This document shows positions 51,149-59,495 of a DNA stretch of 64,000 bases, piece after piece. A program made the position numbers and the translations under genes. Positions within the stretch are counted from its first letter, which is position 1, and each line of letters starts with the position of its first letter. Location of the stretch: contig DDIN01000008.1 in NCBI GenBank assembly GCA_002338565.1, forward strand, positions 232,569 through 296,568. The letters run 5' to 3'. The notes under the pieces are model-generated. The model was not told the DNA's origin. It saw nothing but the letters and a program-made list of their open reading frames with translations, and searched no databases. Source of the DNA: Hyphomonadaceae bacterium UBA1849 (GTDB lineage: Bacteria > Pseudomonadota > Alphaproteobacteria > Caulobacterales > Hyphomonadaceae).

Positions 51149-51523
51149 TTAGTCGTCTCCGTGATCGAGTTCGGCTTCCTTCGCCTTGTTCGCCACCTGC
51201 AGCGCCATCATCAGAGATTTAGCCTTTGGAAGCATGATCAGGCTTGCAACGATCGTAACGACGGTCAGTACAAACATCAAAAACAGTTTCAGAGCCAGAC
51301 CGATATTCGCCATCGGAATGATAAATCCGAATGGTGCGAAAATGATCAGCACGATGAAGCCCACGAAGAAGGCCGGTCCGTCAGCGGTGTCAGAGCTCAA
51401 AAAATCCTGACCGCACGCCTCGCAGTTTGGCTTGAATTTAAGATAGCCCCGGAACACACGGCCCTGGCCACAATTCGGGCAGCGCTCTGCTAGGCCTGCC
51501 GAGATAGGGGAAACTCTTGTCAT
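51149..51523 (-). CDS. DUF983 family membrane protein
   Basis: A 124-residue protein with an N-terminal zinc-ribbon-like Cys pair set (RCPNCGQGRVFRGYLKFKPNCEACG) and two hydrophobic segments (about residues 50-70 and 78-98), typical of DUF983. The family is common in Alphaproteobacteria, sometimes near cytochrome oxidase genes; function is unknown. Monocistronic in this window. Confidence 0.92.
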   Translation of the reverse strand: MTRVSPISAGLAERCPNCGQGRVFRGYLKFKPNCEACGQDFLSSDTADGPAFFVGFIVLIIFAPFGFIIPMANIGLALKLFLMFVLTVVTIVASLIMLPKAKSLMMALQVANKAKEAELDHGDD

Positions 51524-51604
51524 ACCGGTCAGATGACGCCTCGGCTTTCAAAGGTCAACGCGACCTTTGAGCACAAAGCGATCACACATCTGACAGGACT
51601 GGAT

Positions 51605-53242
51605 CTAAATCTTCCACCAATATCCGGTGAGCGCCGGTATCTCGTTTTCGATATTGTGCGGCTCCACGCCGATATTTGAAATAATCAGCTCACGCTTCTC
51701 TGGCAGCTCGAAATCATACTCCAGCGGCCGGTTTGAGAGATTGAACACGCAGAGAATGGTCTCATCGCCCTGCTTCCGTTTGAAGGCGAGCAGGTATTCT
51801 TCTGCCGTGATGAACGCCAGATCACCGATACGGATCGGGGCCAGATCACGGCGCAAACGGATCGCTTCCCGTGCAAACACCAATGTGGAGTACTCGTCCG
51901 CCTCCTGAACATCGGGGGCGAGCGCTGCGTGCGCCGGATCGACCGGCAGCCATGGCTCACCTGTGGTGAAGCCCGCATACTCTTCCGTCGAAGACCATGG
52001 AAATGGCGTGCGCGCGCCATCGCGGCCCAGCGTGTGCGGCCAGTTCTCGATTGCTTCAGGGTCCTGCAGGAATTCATACGGCACATTGCCCGTTGGCAGG
52101 CCCAGCTCCTCGCCCTGATACATGAAGACAGTGCCGCGCATACTCAGCAGCAAAAGCAGATAGAGCTTGGCATGGACGACAGTGTTCATCCCATCCGACC
52201 AGCGCGACAGGACACGCGGCGCGTCATGGTTGGAAAACGCCCAGCTTGGCCAGCCATGGGCCGGATCGCCTTCCCAGCTAGAAAGTGAATTCGCAATCGA
52301 CCAGCCCGTCAGATGATCAAGATAGAGGAAGTCGAAATTGTAAGACGTGTTCAGCCGTTGATGGCCGGAGGTGTATTCGCGCTGATACTTGAACGGATCA
52401 GGGCTGGAGACTTCCGCGACTGTGAACTTGTTGCCTTCATAACCGTCGAGAACCCAGCGCATACGCGTCAGGAAATTCACCGTCTCATGGTGCGTCTCAC
52501 TATAGACGTGGTCCTGCATATCGAAGCTGCGCACGACCTCCTCAATCGGGCGGCCTGACGGCGGATTATCGCGCAGTTCAGGATCGTGCATGAAACAGTT
52601 CACAACATCGAGGCGGAAACCGTCCACACCGCGATCCAGCCAGAAACGGGTCACGTCAAGCAGAGCGTCCTGAACCTTTGGATGGTGCAGGTTGAGGTCC
52701 GGCTGGGAACTCAGAAAGTTATGCATGAAGTATTGTTTGCGGCTGGAATCCCATTGCCAGGACGAGCCGCCAAAATAGGCCTGCCAGTTGTTTGGCGGCG
52801 ATCCGTCCGGCTTGGCATCAGCCCAGATATACCAGTCCGCCTTGTCATTCGTCCGGCTTTTACGGCTCTCCAGAAACCAGTTATGCTGGTCGGACGTGTG
52901 GGAATAAACTTGGTCGATAATGACTTTCAGACCGAGCTCTTTGGCCCGTTTGAAAAGCGCCTCGAAATCCTCAATAGTCCCGAAAATCGGATCAACGTCG
53001 CAATAGTCGGAAACGTCATAACCGAAGTCCTTCATCGGAGACTTGAAGAAGGGCGACAGCCAGATCGCATCCACATTCAGCGATGCAACATATTCCAGCC
53101 GCTCGGTAATCCCTTTGAGATCGCCAACGCCATCGCCATTCGTATCCTGAAAACTACGCGGATAGATCTGGTAGAAGGTCGCACCGCGCCACCATTCATT
53201 GGGCGAAGACGTTGTAAAGATATCAGCCAAACAGGGCTCCAT
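51605..53242 (-). CDS. GH13 alpha-glucosidase (oligo-1,6-glucosidase type)
   Basis: A 545-residue cytosolic glycoside hydrolase that splits short alpha-glucosides. It starts WWRGATFYQIYPRSFQDTNG, has the calcium-type loop DTNGDGVGDLKGI, and the catalytic set: nucleophile Asp in GVDGFRLDVVNCF (near 209), acid/base Glu in FTVAEVSSPDP, and transition-state Asp in FSNHDAPRVLSRW. The C-terminal beta domain is intact. No sugar transporter or regulator is adjacent. The ribosome-binding site is weak. Confidence 0.95.
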   Translation of the reverse strand: MEPCLADIFTTSSPNEWWRGATFYQIYPRSFQDTNGDGVGDLKGITERLEYVASLNVDAIWLSPFFKSPMKDFGYDVSDYCDVDPIFGTIEDFEALFKRAKELGLKVIIDQVYSHTSDQHNWFLESRKSRTNDKADWYIWADAKPDGSPPNNWQAYFGGSSWQWDSSRKQYFMHNFLSSQPDLNLHHPKVQDALLDVTRFWLDRGVDGFRLDVVNCFMHDPELRDNPPSGRPIEEVVRSFDMQDHVYSETHHETVNFLTRMRWVLDGYEGNKFTVAEVSSPDPFKYQREYTSGHQRLNTSYNFDFLYLDHLTGWSIANSLSSWEGDPAHGWPSWAFSNHDAPRVLSRWSDGMNTVVHAKLYLLLLLSMRGTVFMYQGEELGLPTGNVPYEFLQDPEAIENWPHTLGRDGARTPFPWSSTEEYAGFTTGEPWLPVDPAHAALAPDVQEADEYSTLVFAREAIRLRRDLAPIRIGDLAFITAEEYLLAFKRKQGDETILCVFNLSNRPLEYDFELPEKRELIISNIGVEPHNIENEIPALTGYWWKI

Positions 53243-53395
53243 TTACTCGAAGGGTGTTTCTACTTTGCGGACCAGATGAGTCCGGTCAACCGCACAACAC
53301 GCCATTCCTTGCCTCTATTCCCGTGTTGAAGAACAATGCTGCAGATTGATCAGAAAGTGACGCATTGCGGTCGCGCGGCATGTCCGGCTGCCAGA

Positions 53396-53435
53396 ATCAA
53401 AAAGAGCTGCCAACGCAGCAGCGCGGACAGCTCTT
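53396..53435 (-). terminator. Terminator of the iron-binding-protein gene
   Basis: Stem AAGAGCTG/CAGCTCTT (53402-53409 and 53428-53435) with an 18-base loop. The minus strand continues TTTTTGATT, about 27 bases after the stop. Confidence 0.75.
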
Positions 53436-53462
53436 ACAAAGACTTGAATTGAGACGGGACGC

Positions 53463-54521
53463 TTAGCGCCAGCCTGCCCGGTCAAACACGCGAACGGCTG
53501 TCGCTTGATTGGTGCCAAGCGCTGTTACCTGCAGATCATCCTCACGGAACTCGCCCAGGCCGGATACTTGCGGTGCCAGTTCGGCCTCCAGGTTGACCGG
53601 ATACTCGTTATTGCCTGCCGAGAACGCTGTCTGAACATCTTCGCGCGTCAGGAAGTGAAGAAGCTCGATCGCATTTTCACGGTTCGCCGCATACTGGGTG
53701 AGACCGCCGCCAGACACGTTGACGTGCGTGCCAGACCCATCCTGGTTCGGGAAGATGATGCCGATATTGTCATAAACTGCGCGTAGCTCTGGGTTATCGG
53801 ACGCGGCAAAACGAGCAATGTAATAGGTGTTCGCAAGTCCGATACCGCACTCACCCGCTGCAATGGATTGCAGGATAGATGTGTCATTACCCTGCGGCGG
53901 ACGCGCAAAGTTCTCAACCACGCCCTCAGCCCATTCCTGAGCCACCTCTTCGCCATCACGCTCTACAATCGAAGCCAGAAGCGAGATGTTGTAGATGTTA
54001 GATGATGACCGCATGCAGACTTCGCCCTGATAAGCCGGGTCTGCGAGGTCTTCATAGGTCGTCAGACCTTCAGGCGCGCCCTCGGATTTATTGTACACAA
54101 TCACACGCGCACGTTTGGTGAAGCCATACCAGAGATTGTTCGGGTCGCGCACATAGTCCGGCACGCGAGATTGAAGAAGCTCGTCATCCAGCGGCTGGAA
54201 CACGTCCGCCTCTACCGCGCGGAACAGACGGCCCGCATCAACCGTGATCAGAATGTCAGCTGGTGAGAACTCTGCCTCATTCACAAGGCGCTGGATCAGC
54301 TGCTCACTCTCGCCTTCGAGGAGGTTAACGCGAATGCCGGTCTCGGCTTCAAACTGCTCGTAAAGCGCGTGGTCTGAGTCATAGTGGCGGGCGGAGTAGA
54401 CATTAACGACGCCTGCATTGGCAGGTGTCGCAAACGTTTCAGTCGTTTCATCCGGCGAACTTCCCCCGCAGGCAGCAAGACCAAAACACAGCGCGAGCGA
54501 AGCAGATTTCAGATGAGCCAA
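53463..54521 (-). CDS. Ferric-iron ABC transporter, periplasmic binding lipoprotein
   Basis: A 352-residue FbpA/FutA-type substrate-binding protein. The start is TTG at 54521 with AAAGGAGG five bases before it; no ATG is close. Signal ends in lipobox LAAC (Cys18). The mature part begins VNVYSARHYDSDHALYEQFE and continues to a Tyr pair in NTYYIARF, the usual iron-ligand site. It lies upstream of nothing else on the minus strand but is next to the ABC ATPase and the divergent permease. A Fur-like palindrome sits between 54537 and 54551. Confidence 0.93.
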   Translation of the reverse strand: MAHLKSASLALCFGLAACGGSSPDETTETFATPANAGVVNVYSARHYDSDHALYEQFEAETGIRVNLLEGESEQLIQRLVNEAEFSPADILITVDAGRLFRAVEADVFQPLDDELLQSRVPDYVRDPNNLWYGFTKRARVIVYNKSEGAPEGLTTYEDLADPAYQGEVCMRSSSNIYNISLLASIVERDGEEVAQEWAEGVVENFARPPQGNDTSILQSIAAGECGIGLANTYYIARFAASDNPELRAVYDNIGIIFPNQDGSGTHVNVSGGGLTQYAANRENAIELLHFLTREDVQTAFSAGNNEYPVNLEAELAPQVSGLGEFREDDLQVTALGTNQATAVRVFDRAGWR

Positions 54522-54536
54522 AACGGCCTCCTTTAT

Positions 54537-54551
54537 TGAGAACCGTTCTTA
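54537..54551. promoter_or_regulatory. Fur-like palindrome upstream of the iron-binding-protein gene
   Basis: TGAGAAC-C-GTTCTTA, a 7-1-7 inverted repeat with one mismatch, 16 bases before the TTG start. Its outer bases agree with the 7-1-7 Fur box TGATAAT-N-ATTATCA at most positions, which fits iron control. Confidence 0.5.
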
Positions 54552-54584
54552 TCTAGGCCGTTATGTGCGAGTCTACAAGGCCGC

Positions 54585-55640
54585 TCATTGCGACTCTTTG
54601 TCGAAAAGGAAAGCGTTGCGCTGACGAAGGGACAAATGCCCATTCGCGCCGATCTCCGGCAGGGTATTTTCGTCAGCATCTACGCGTACGAGAGAGATGG
54701 CCGCTGCGTCCACGCGGGAGACGAACAACACTCGACCGGAACTTCGATAACGCACGTCACGCACCACCCATTCGCCATCCTCGGCCGCCGTAAAGCGTAC
54801 GCCGGATGGGCGGATCACCATTGTGCTGGCCGGACCTTCGCGGCGGGCGACCTCTCCAAGGCCGAACCGGCCCGCAGCGCAAACAAACTCTTCGCCTTCG
54901 ATAAGACCGTCAAACAATTGTGCATCGCCAAACAGGCTCGCGACTTCTGCGCAAACAGGCTCGTTAATCACCTTGTCCGGCTCGTCCACCTGAAGGATCC
55001 GGCCTTTGGACATGACAGCGATTTTGTCCGACATTTCCAGCGCTTCTTCAGGATCGTGCGTGACCAGAATGGAGGCACTACCCGCTTCTTTCAGAAGGAC
55101 GCGCGCAGCTTCACGCAGCTCACGGCGCAGCATAATGTCGACGCTCGCATAAGGCTCATCGAGCAGCATGACCTTTGGCGCAGGCGCCAATGCACGGGCC
55201 AGTGCCACGCGCTGCTGCTGACCACCCGACAAGGTGCCCGGCTTTCGTTGGTCATAACCGGCAAGCCCGACCATTTCGAGCAATGCGGTACGACGCGCCT
55301 GACGTTCCGCCGGCGGCATGGATTTCAAACCGAACTCGATATTCTCGGCCACAGTCATATTCGGAAACAGCGCATGCTCCTGAAACACCAGACCGACAGG
55401 GCGCTTTTCTGGAGCAGGATGGTGGTCCGGCGAGGCGAGCAGCTCATTGTTCAGCATGATCTGACCGCTGGAAAGATGCTCCAATCCTGCGACAAGGCGC
55501 AGCAGCGTCGTTTTCCCACATCCCGAAGGACCGAGAAGCGAGACAACCTCTCCGCTGCGGACCGAGAGAGAAAGCGCGTTCAGCGTCTGCATATCCCCAT
55601 ATGAATGGGTCAGGTTTTCGAGAATGAGTGTCATAAGCAT
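54585..55640 (-). CDS. Ferric-iron ABC transporter, ATP-binding protein
   Basis: A 351-residue FbpC-type ATPase. Walker A LGPSGCGKTTLL, signature LSGGQQQRVALARALAPAP, Walker B VMLLDEPYASVD and switch His in LVTHDPEE are intact. The C-terminal regulatory (TOBE-like) region is present. It begins only 39 bases from the divergent permease start and is followed on minus by the binding-protein gene after 63 bases, which has its own strong ribosome-binding site and a Fur-like box. Confidence 0.93.
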   Translation of the reverse strand: MLMTLILENLTHSYGDMQTLNALSLSVRSGEVVSLLGPSGCGKTTLLRLVAGLEHLSSGQIMLNNELLASPDHHPAPEKRPVGLVFQEHALFPNMTVAENIEFGLKSMPPAERQARRTALLEMVGLAGYDQRKPGTLSGGQQQRVALARALAPAPKVMLLDEPYASVDIMLRRELREAARVLLKEAGSASILVTHDPEEALEMSDKIAVMSKGRILQVDEPDKVINEPVCAEVASLFGDAQLFDGLIEGEEFVCAAGRFGLGEVARREGPASTMVIRPSGVRFTAAEDGEWVVRDVRYRSSGRVLFVSRVDAAAISLVRVDADENTLPEIGANGHLSLRQRNAFLFDKESQ

Positions 55641-55679
55641 TACTTTGACTATTGAATGCGCCCGGTCTAGAGCGAGATC

Positions 55680-57359
55680 ATGAACGCGTCAAAAAGCATC
55701 GCTATAAGACCTCCGTCGCAAACGCAAAATCATTTGCGTCGAGTTGCGCTGGCAAGTCTTGTCTTTTTGATAGCGGCGCTCCTCACCCTGCCTCTGTTCG
55801 GGGTTATCATAGGCTCGCTGGGCGAGAGTGATGGCACGTGGTCACACCTCTCCGAAACGGTGCTTTCAGAGTATGTGATTAACACGCTGGCGCTTCTGCT
55901 GATGGTTGGCGTTCTGACCGGCAGCATTGGAACGGTCAGCGCATGGCTCGTCACATCGATCGAGTTCCCAGGGCGCAAAGTCGTCGAATGGCTTCTGGTT
56001 CTACCGATCGCCTCACCGGCCTATATCGCCTCTTATGTTTATACGGACCTGATGGACTATGCCGGCCCTGTCCAATCTGCGCTGCGCGGCCTGATGGGCT
56101 GGGGCGCTGATGATTACTGGTTTCCGGCGATCAGAACGCTTCCGGGCGCGGGGCTTGTGCTATCCTTCGTGCTCTACCCGTATGTCTATCTGCTCGCGCG
56201 ATCTGCCTTTTTGAACCAGTCCCAGACCCGCTTTGCTGCTGCCCGCTCCCTTGGCGCCTCACCCCTGCGCGCCTTCTGGAGCGTGGCACTACCAGCCGCC
56301 CGCGCAGCGATTCTGGGCGGCATTGCCCTCACGCTGATGGAAACCGCGGCCGACTTCGGTGTGGCGGACTATTTCGGCGTGCCGACCTTCTCTACCGGCA
56401 TTTATCGCGCCTGGTATGGCATGGGCGATCCGGTTTCAGCGCTACGCCTCTCCGGGCTGCTTCTTGTCATCATGGCCATTCTGGTGATGGCTGAGCGCCG
56501 CTTCCGCCCGTCTCAGGCCAATAATGACATTGCCCGCGATACCGTTCTGCGCCGCATGAAACCGTCCAGACCGCTGCAATGGCTCGCCGCCTTTGCCTGT
56601 ATCATGCCAATACTGATCGGCTTTGCCTTCCCTGTCGCCCGCCTGATCTATCTTGCGGCTGGCGATATAGCCCGTAACGGCATGCCTCAGTTTGTGTCTT
56701 TCGCGACGAACTCAGTCACCATGTCAGTTATCGCTGCAGGCCTCACACTCGCGCTCTCTCTTTTCCTCGCCTATGCCCAGCGCGGCCGGACGCGCAACCA
56801 GAAGACCGGACCGATGAGCGCGGCAACACGCCTTGCAACGCTCGGCTACGCTCTGCCCGGCACACTTCTCGCGGTTGGTCTTCTTCTTCCGATGACGACG
56901 ATTGATAAGTCGATCTCTCGATGGATGCTGGATCAGTTCGGCTGGGCACCGGGTCTGTTCCTCACGGGCACAGTCGTTACGCTGATTTACGCCTATGTGA
57001 TCCGCTTCCTGACAGTATCTTACAACACGGTCGAGCCTGCCGTTTCATCCATCCCGCGCGCTATGGACGAAGCAGCCCGCACACTCGGCTCACGCCTGTC
57101 ACGTATTGTATTTGAAGTGCACCTTCCGGGCCTCAAGCCTGCGCTCTATTCGGCCGGCCTGCTGGTCTTCATCGACACGATGCGCGAACTGCCCGCGACG
57201 CTCCTGCTACGCCCGGCCAATTTCGAAACGCTGGCAACGCAAGTCTACCGTCTCGCCTCGGATGAACGCCTCGCAGAAGCTTCTGTCGCCGCGCTTATCC
57301 TCATTGCGATTGGTATTCTGCCCGTCATGCTGATCACACGAGCAAACCTCAAATCCTAA
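55680..57359 (+). CDS. Ferric-iron ABC transporter, fused permease
   Basis: A 559-residue inner-membrane protein with two homologous permease halves, each with about six helices. Coupling loops are visible as EAA-like motifs: AARSLGASPLRAFWSVALPAARAAILGG in the first half and AARTLGSRLSRIVFEVHLPGLKPALYSA in the second. This fused form is the FbpB/ThiP type. It is divergent from the ATPase gene with 39 bases between starts, an unusual split for this operon. It converges on kdsB with four bases between stops. Confidence 0.93.
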   Translation: MNASKSIAIRPPSQTQNHLRRVALASLVFLIAALLTLPLFGVIIGSLGESDGTWSHLSETVLSEYVINTLALLLMVGVLTGSIGTVSAWLVTSIEFPGRKVVEWLLVLPIASPAYIASYVYTDLMDYAGPVQSALRGLMGWGADDYWFPAIRTLPGAGLVLSFVLYPYVYLLARSAFLNQSQTRFAAARSLGASPLRAFWSVALPAARAAILGGIALTLMETAADFGVADYFGVPTFSTGIYRAWYGMGDPVSALRLSGLLLVIMAILVMAERRFRPSQANNDIARDTVLRRMKPSRPLQWLAAFACIMPILIGFAFPVARLIYLAAGDIARNGMPQFVSFATNSVTMSVIAAGLTLALSLFLAYAQRGRTRNQKTGPMSAATRLATLGYALPGTLLAVGLLLPMTTIDKSISRWMLDQFGWAPGLFLTGTVVTLIYAYVIRFLTVSYNTVEPAVSSIPRAMDEAARTLGSRLSRIVFEVHLPGLKPALYSAGLLVFIDTMRELPATLLLRPANFETLATQVYRLASDERLAEASVAALILIAIGILPVMLITRANLKS

Positions 57360-57363
57360 TCGC

Positions 57364-58164
57364 TCAGACGAGGCCTTTTTCTTTCAGAATGCGTTCGGCC
57401 AGCGCTAGGTCCTCAGGCGTATCCACACCTGAAATAGACACTTCCGGCGCAGGCACTTCCACGACGCGGATTTTCATGCCGGCTTCCAGCATGCGCAGCT
57501 GTTCCAGCCCTTCCAGCGCCTCATAGTAAGATTCCGGCATCTCAGCGAACGCCTTCAGCGCACTCAGCGAATAGGCGTAAAGCCCGATATGGCGCAGCAC
57601 TGGTGAGAACTCACCTTCGCCGCGCATTTTCTCTTCCTTGCGCAGGCCCGGAATGATGTTCTTGGAGAACCAGAGCGCACGGCCATCCGGCCCACGAACG
57701 CAGGTCGTACCGGAAAACGGCGCAATCTTTTTATGCTCACGCAGCTCGTCCAGGGCATCCCATGTCAGTCGTACCACCGGCGTTGCCGCATCATCGCCTG
57801 TCTCCAGAACAGCCTTGCCGACATCCGCCACCATTTGCGGCGGTGTAAACGGCGCATCGCCCTGCAGGTTGATGACAACATCGGGCTCGAGCCCCAATGC
57901 CGCGACAGCCGCAAGCGCCCGGTCAGTCCCTGTGGCGACATCTTCTGGCGTCAGAACCACCGGCACACATTCAGCCTCGCAATGGGCTGCAATGCGCTCG
58001 TCATCCGTCGCGACGACATAGCCAGCATCGCCGATAATATCCGCTGCAGCCTTAGCCGTTTCAGCCACGCGCAGCACCATAGATTTACCTGCAATCTCCA
58101 TAAGCGGCTTGCCCGGAAAACGGGTGGAGCCATAGCGGGCAGGAACAACGATGAGTGTACGCAT
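57364..58164 (-). CDS. kdsB: 3-deoxy-manno-octulosonate cytidylyltransferase
   Basis: A 266-residue CMP-Kdo synthetase that activates Kdo for lipid A inner-core synthesis. It starts VVPARYGSTRFPGKPL, has VVATDDERI, VINLQGDAPFTPPQM (Q-G-D-x-P/E metal site) and later HIGLYAYSLSALKAF, and ends with SISGVDTPEDLALAE. Length is standard. It shows that the host has a Kdo-containing outer membrane. Confidence 0.95.
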   Translation of the reverse strand: MRTLIVVPARYGSTRFPGKPLMEIAGKSMVLRVAETAKAAADIIGDAGYVVATDDERIAAHCEAECVPVVLTPEDVATGTDRALAAVAALGLEPDVVINLQGDAPFTPPQMVADVGKAVLETGDDAATPVVRLTWDALDELREHKKIAPFSGTTCVRGPDGRALWFSKNIIPGLRKEEKMRGEGEFSPVLRHIGLYAYSLSALKAFAEMPESYYEALEGLEQLRMLEAGMKIRVVEVPAPEVSISGVDTPEDLALAERILKEKGLV

Positions 58165-58272
58165 TAAGGCATCTCATAAAAACTGAACTGGACAGCCACT
58201 CACTTGCGCCAGTCCGGCGCTACGTGTCAATTTCCCATCTCGGTGCAAAACGCGAAACTCAAGGCGCATCTA

Positions 58273-58701
58273 ATGAACCACACCATCAAGACAGGTATCT
58301 CAGGCGCGTTCATTGTATTCGTAGCCGCCTGCACTCAGAATGAAGCATCTCCGGAACAGGCGGTGATTGAGCTGTATACGGCAGCGTACAACGAGGCAGA
58401 CGTCGCCTCCATGGCCGCGCTTATGAGCGACACTGTGCAATGGTTTGCAATAGAAGGCGGCGTGACAGTTCCGATGGCTGACGGCAAAGAAGATCTCAGC
58501 GCACAACTCACAACATATCTGGCTTCGACAAATACTACGAGTACGCTATCAGACTGGACTCAGAATGGGGCATTTCTTTCGGTCATTGAAACCGCCAGCT
58601 GGTCTTCGCAATCTGGTGAGAGCATGTCCCAATCATCGCTCGCAGTCTATGAAATCCGCAACGACCGCATCCAGCGCGTTTGGTACTACCCAACGGATTA
58701 A
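58273..58701 (+). CDS. SnoaL/NTF2-like small lipoprotein
   Basis: A 142-residue exported protein. ATG 58273 has AAGGCG seven bases upstream and opens signal ISGAFIVFVAAC, a lipobox with Cys20. The mature part PEQAVIELYTAAYNEADVASMAALMSD is the helical start of an NTF2-like cone fold, followed by the strands VQWFAIEGG and SSLAVYEIRNDRIQRVWYY. Such folds bind small hydrophobic ligands; no catalytic residues could be assigned. Convergent with the next minus-strand gene. Confidence 0.75.
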   Translation: MNHTIKTGISGAFIVFVAACTQNEASPEQAVIELYTAAYNEADVASMAALMSDTVQWFAIEGGVTVPMADGKEDLSAQLTTYLASTNTTSTLSDWTQNGAFLSVIETASWSSQSGESMSQSSLAVYEIRNDRIQRVWYYPTD

Positions 58702-58710
58702 TCCCGGAAG

Positions 58711-59379
58711 CTAGCGCGCGACTTCGACATTCTCCACGCGCTGAATGCTGGATTCGCTCTGGCGCTGCCCCATGGCCGACACGTCAAACGCCATAGTCAG
58801 CTCGGAAAGATACGGGCGACCGGATGGCCCCGCCTCGCACGTGCCGAACAGGTCGAATGTGTGCACGCGGGCGATAATCATCGGCTTGAAGGATTCGGGC
58901 AGATGATACTGGAAGGAGACGAGCTGACGCGTTTCCTTATCGACCACCACGGTCCCGATAGAGCGTTCGGCAATCTGGCGCTCAAAATCTTCAGCGTCTT
59001 CCGGCGTTGTTGGCGTAAAGGTGAAGGTGGCCGTTGTGTCACTTTCGGCGGCCAGTTCCACATCGCCCTTAACGCGGTCTTCCATGCCATCGCACCAGAT
59101 GTCGCCAGCATCTTCTGAAACGCTCTCCAGAAGGTCTTCTTCGCTAATCTGGTCGGTCTGTTCGTGAATGGTCACAGGCATCGCCGAGTGCGGATCGTAG
59201 CTATAGCGGAACAGCACATCGCCCGACCCGCGCGTGACAGACATATCGAAGCTGTGCGGCGTTTCCTCGCCTTGGTATGGGCCGACGGCATCGCGAAACA
59301 GCGCCGGCCAGCTTTCATCGGCAAAAGCCGGTCCGGCGGTACTGAATGCAAGAGCGATAACTGGCAGGGCCAAGCGCAT
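58711..59379 (-). CDS. Secreted protein of unknown function
   Basis: A 222-residue exported protein with signal peptide LALPVIALAFSTAGPAFA. The mature protein looks beta-rich, with a DVLFRYSYDP strand, a Cys pair (IWCDG and FGTCEAG) that could form a disulfide, and an RQIAERSIGTVVVDKETRQLVSFQYHLP region resembling outer-membrane lipid-carrier (LolA-like) or DUF3108-type beta sheets. The match is too weak to name. It has a monocistronic transcript divergent from the helicase gene. Confidence 0.72.
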   Translation of the reverse strand: MRLALPVIALAFSTAGPAFADESWPALFRDAVGPYQGEETPHSFDMSVTRGSGDVLFRYSYDPHSAMPVTIHEQTDQISEEDLLESVSEDAGDIWCDGMEDRVKGDVELAAESDTTATFTFTPTTPEDAEDFERQIAERSIGTVVVDKETRQLVSFQYHLPESFKPMIIARVHTFDLFGTCEAGPSGRPYLSELTMAFDVSAMGQRQSESSIQRVENVEVAR

Positions 59380-59495
59380 GAATAGTCTCCGTGTTGGAAG
59401 TCACATCAACCCGAACCCCGCACGAAATCAAATGAGAATTTTGTCAGGTTGTAGTTCGCAGATGACGCCGCGCGTTTTCACGCTATGTTCCAACC

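Noticed and set aside
54588..55604. A 338-codon plus-strand frame opposite the ABC ATPase gene
   Set aside because: The minus-strand frame has all Walker and signature motifs; the plus frame has none.
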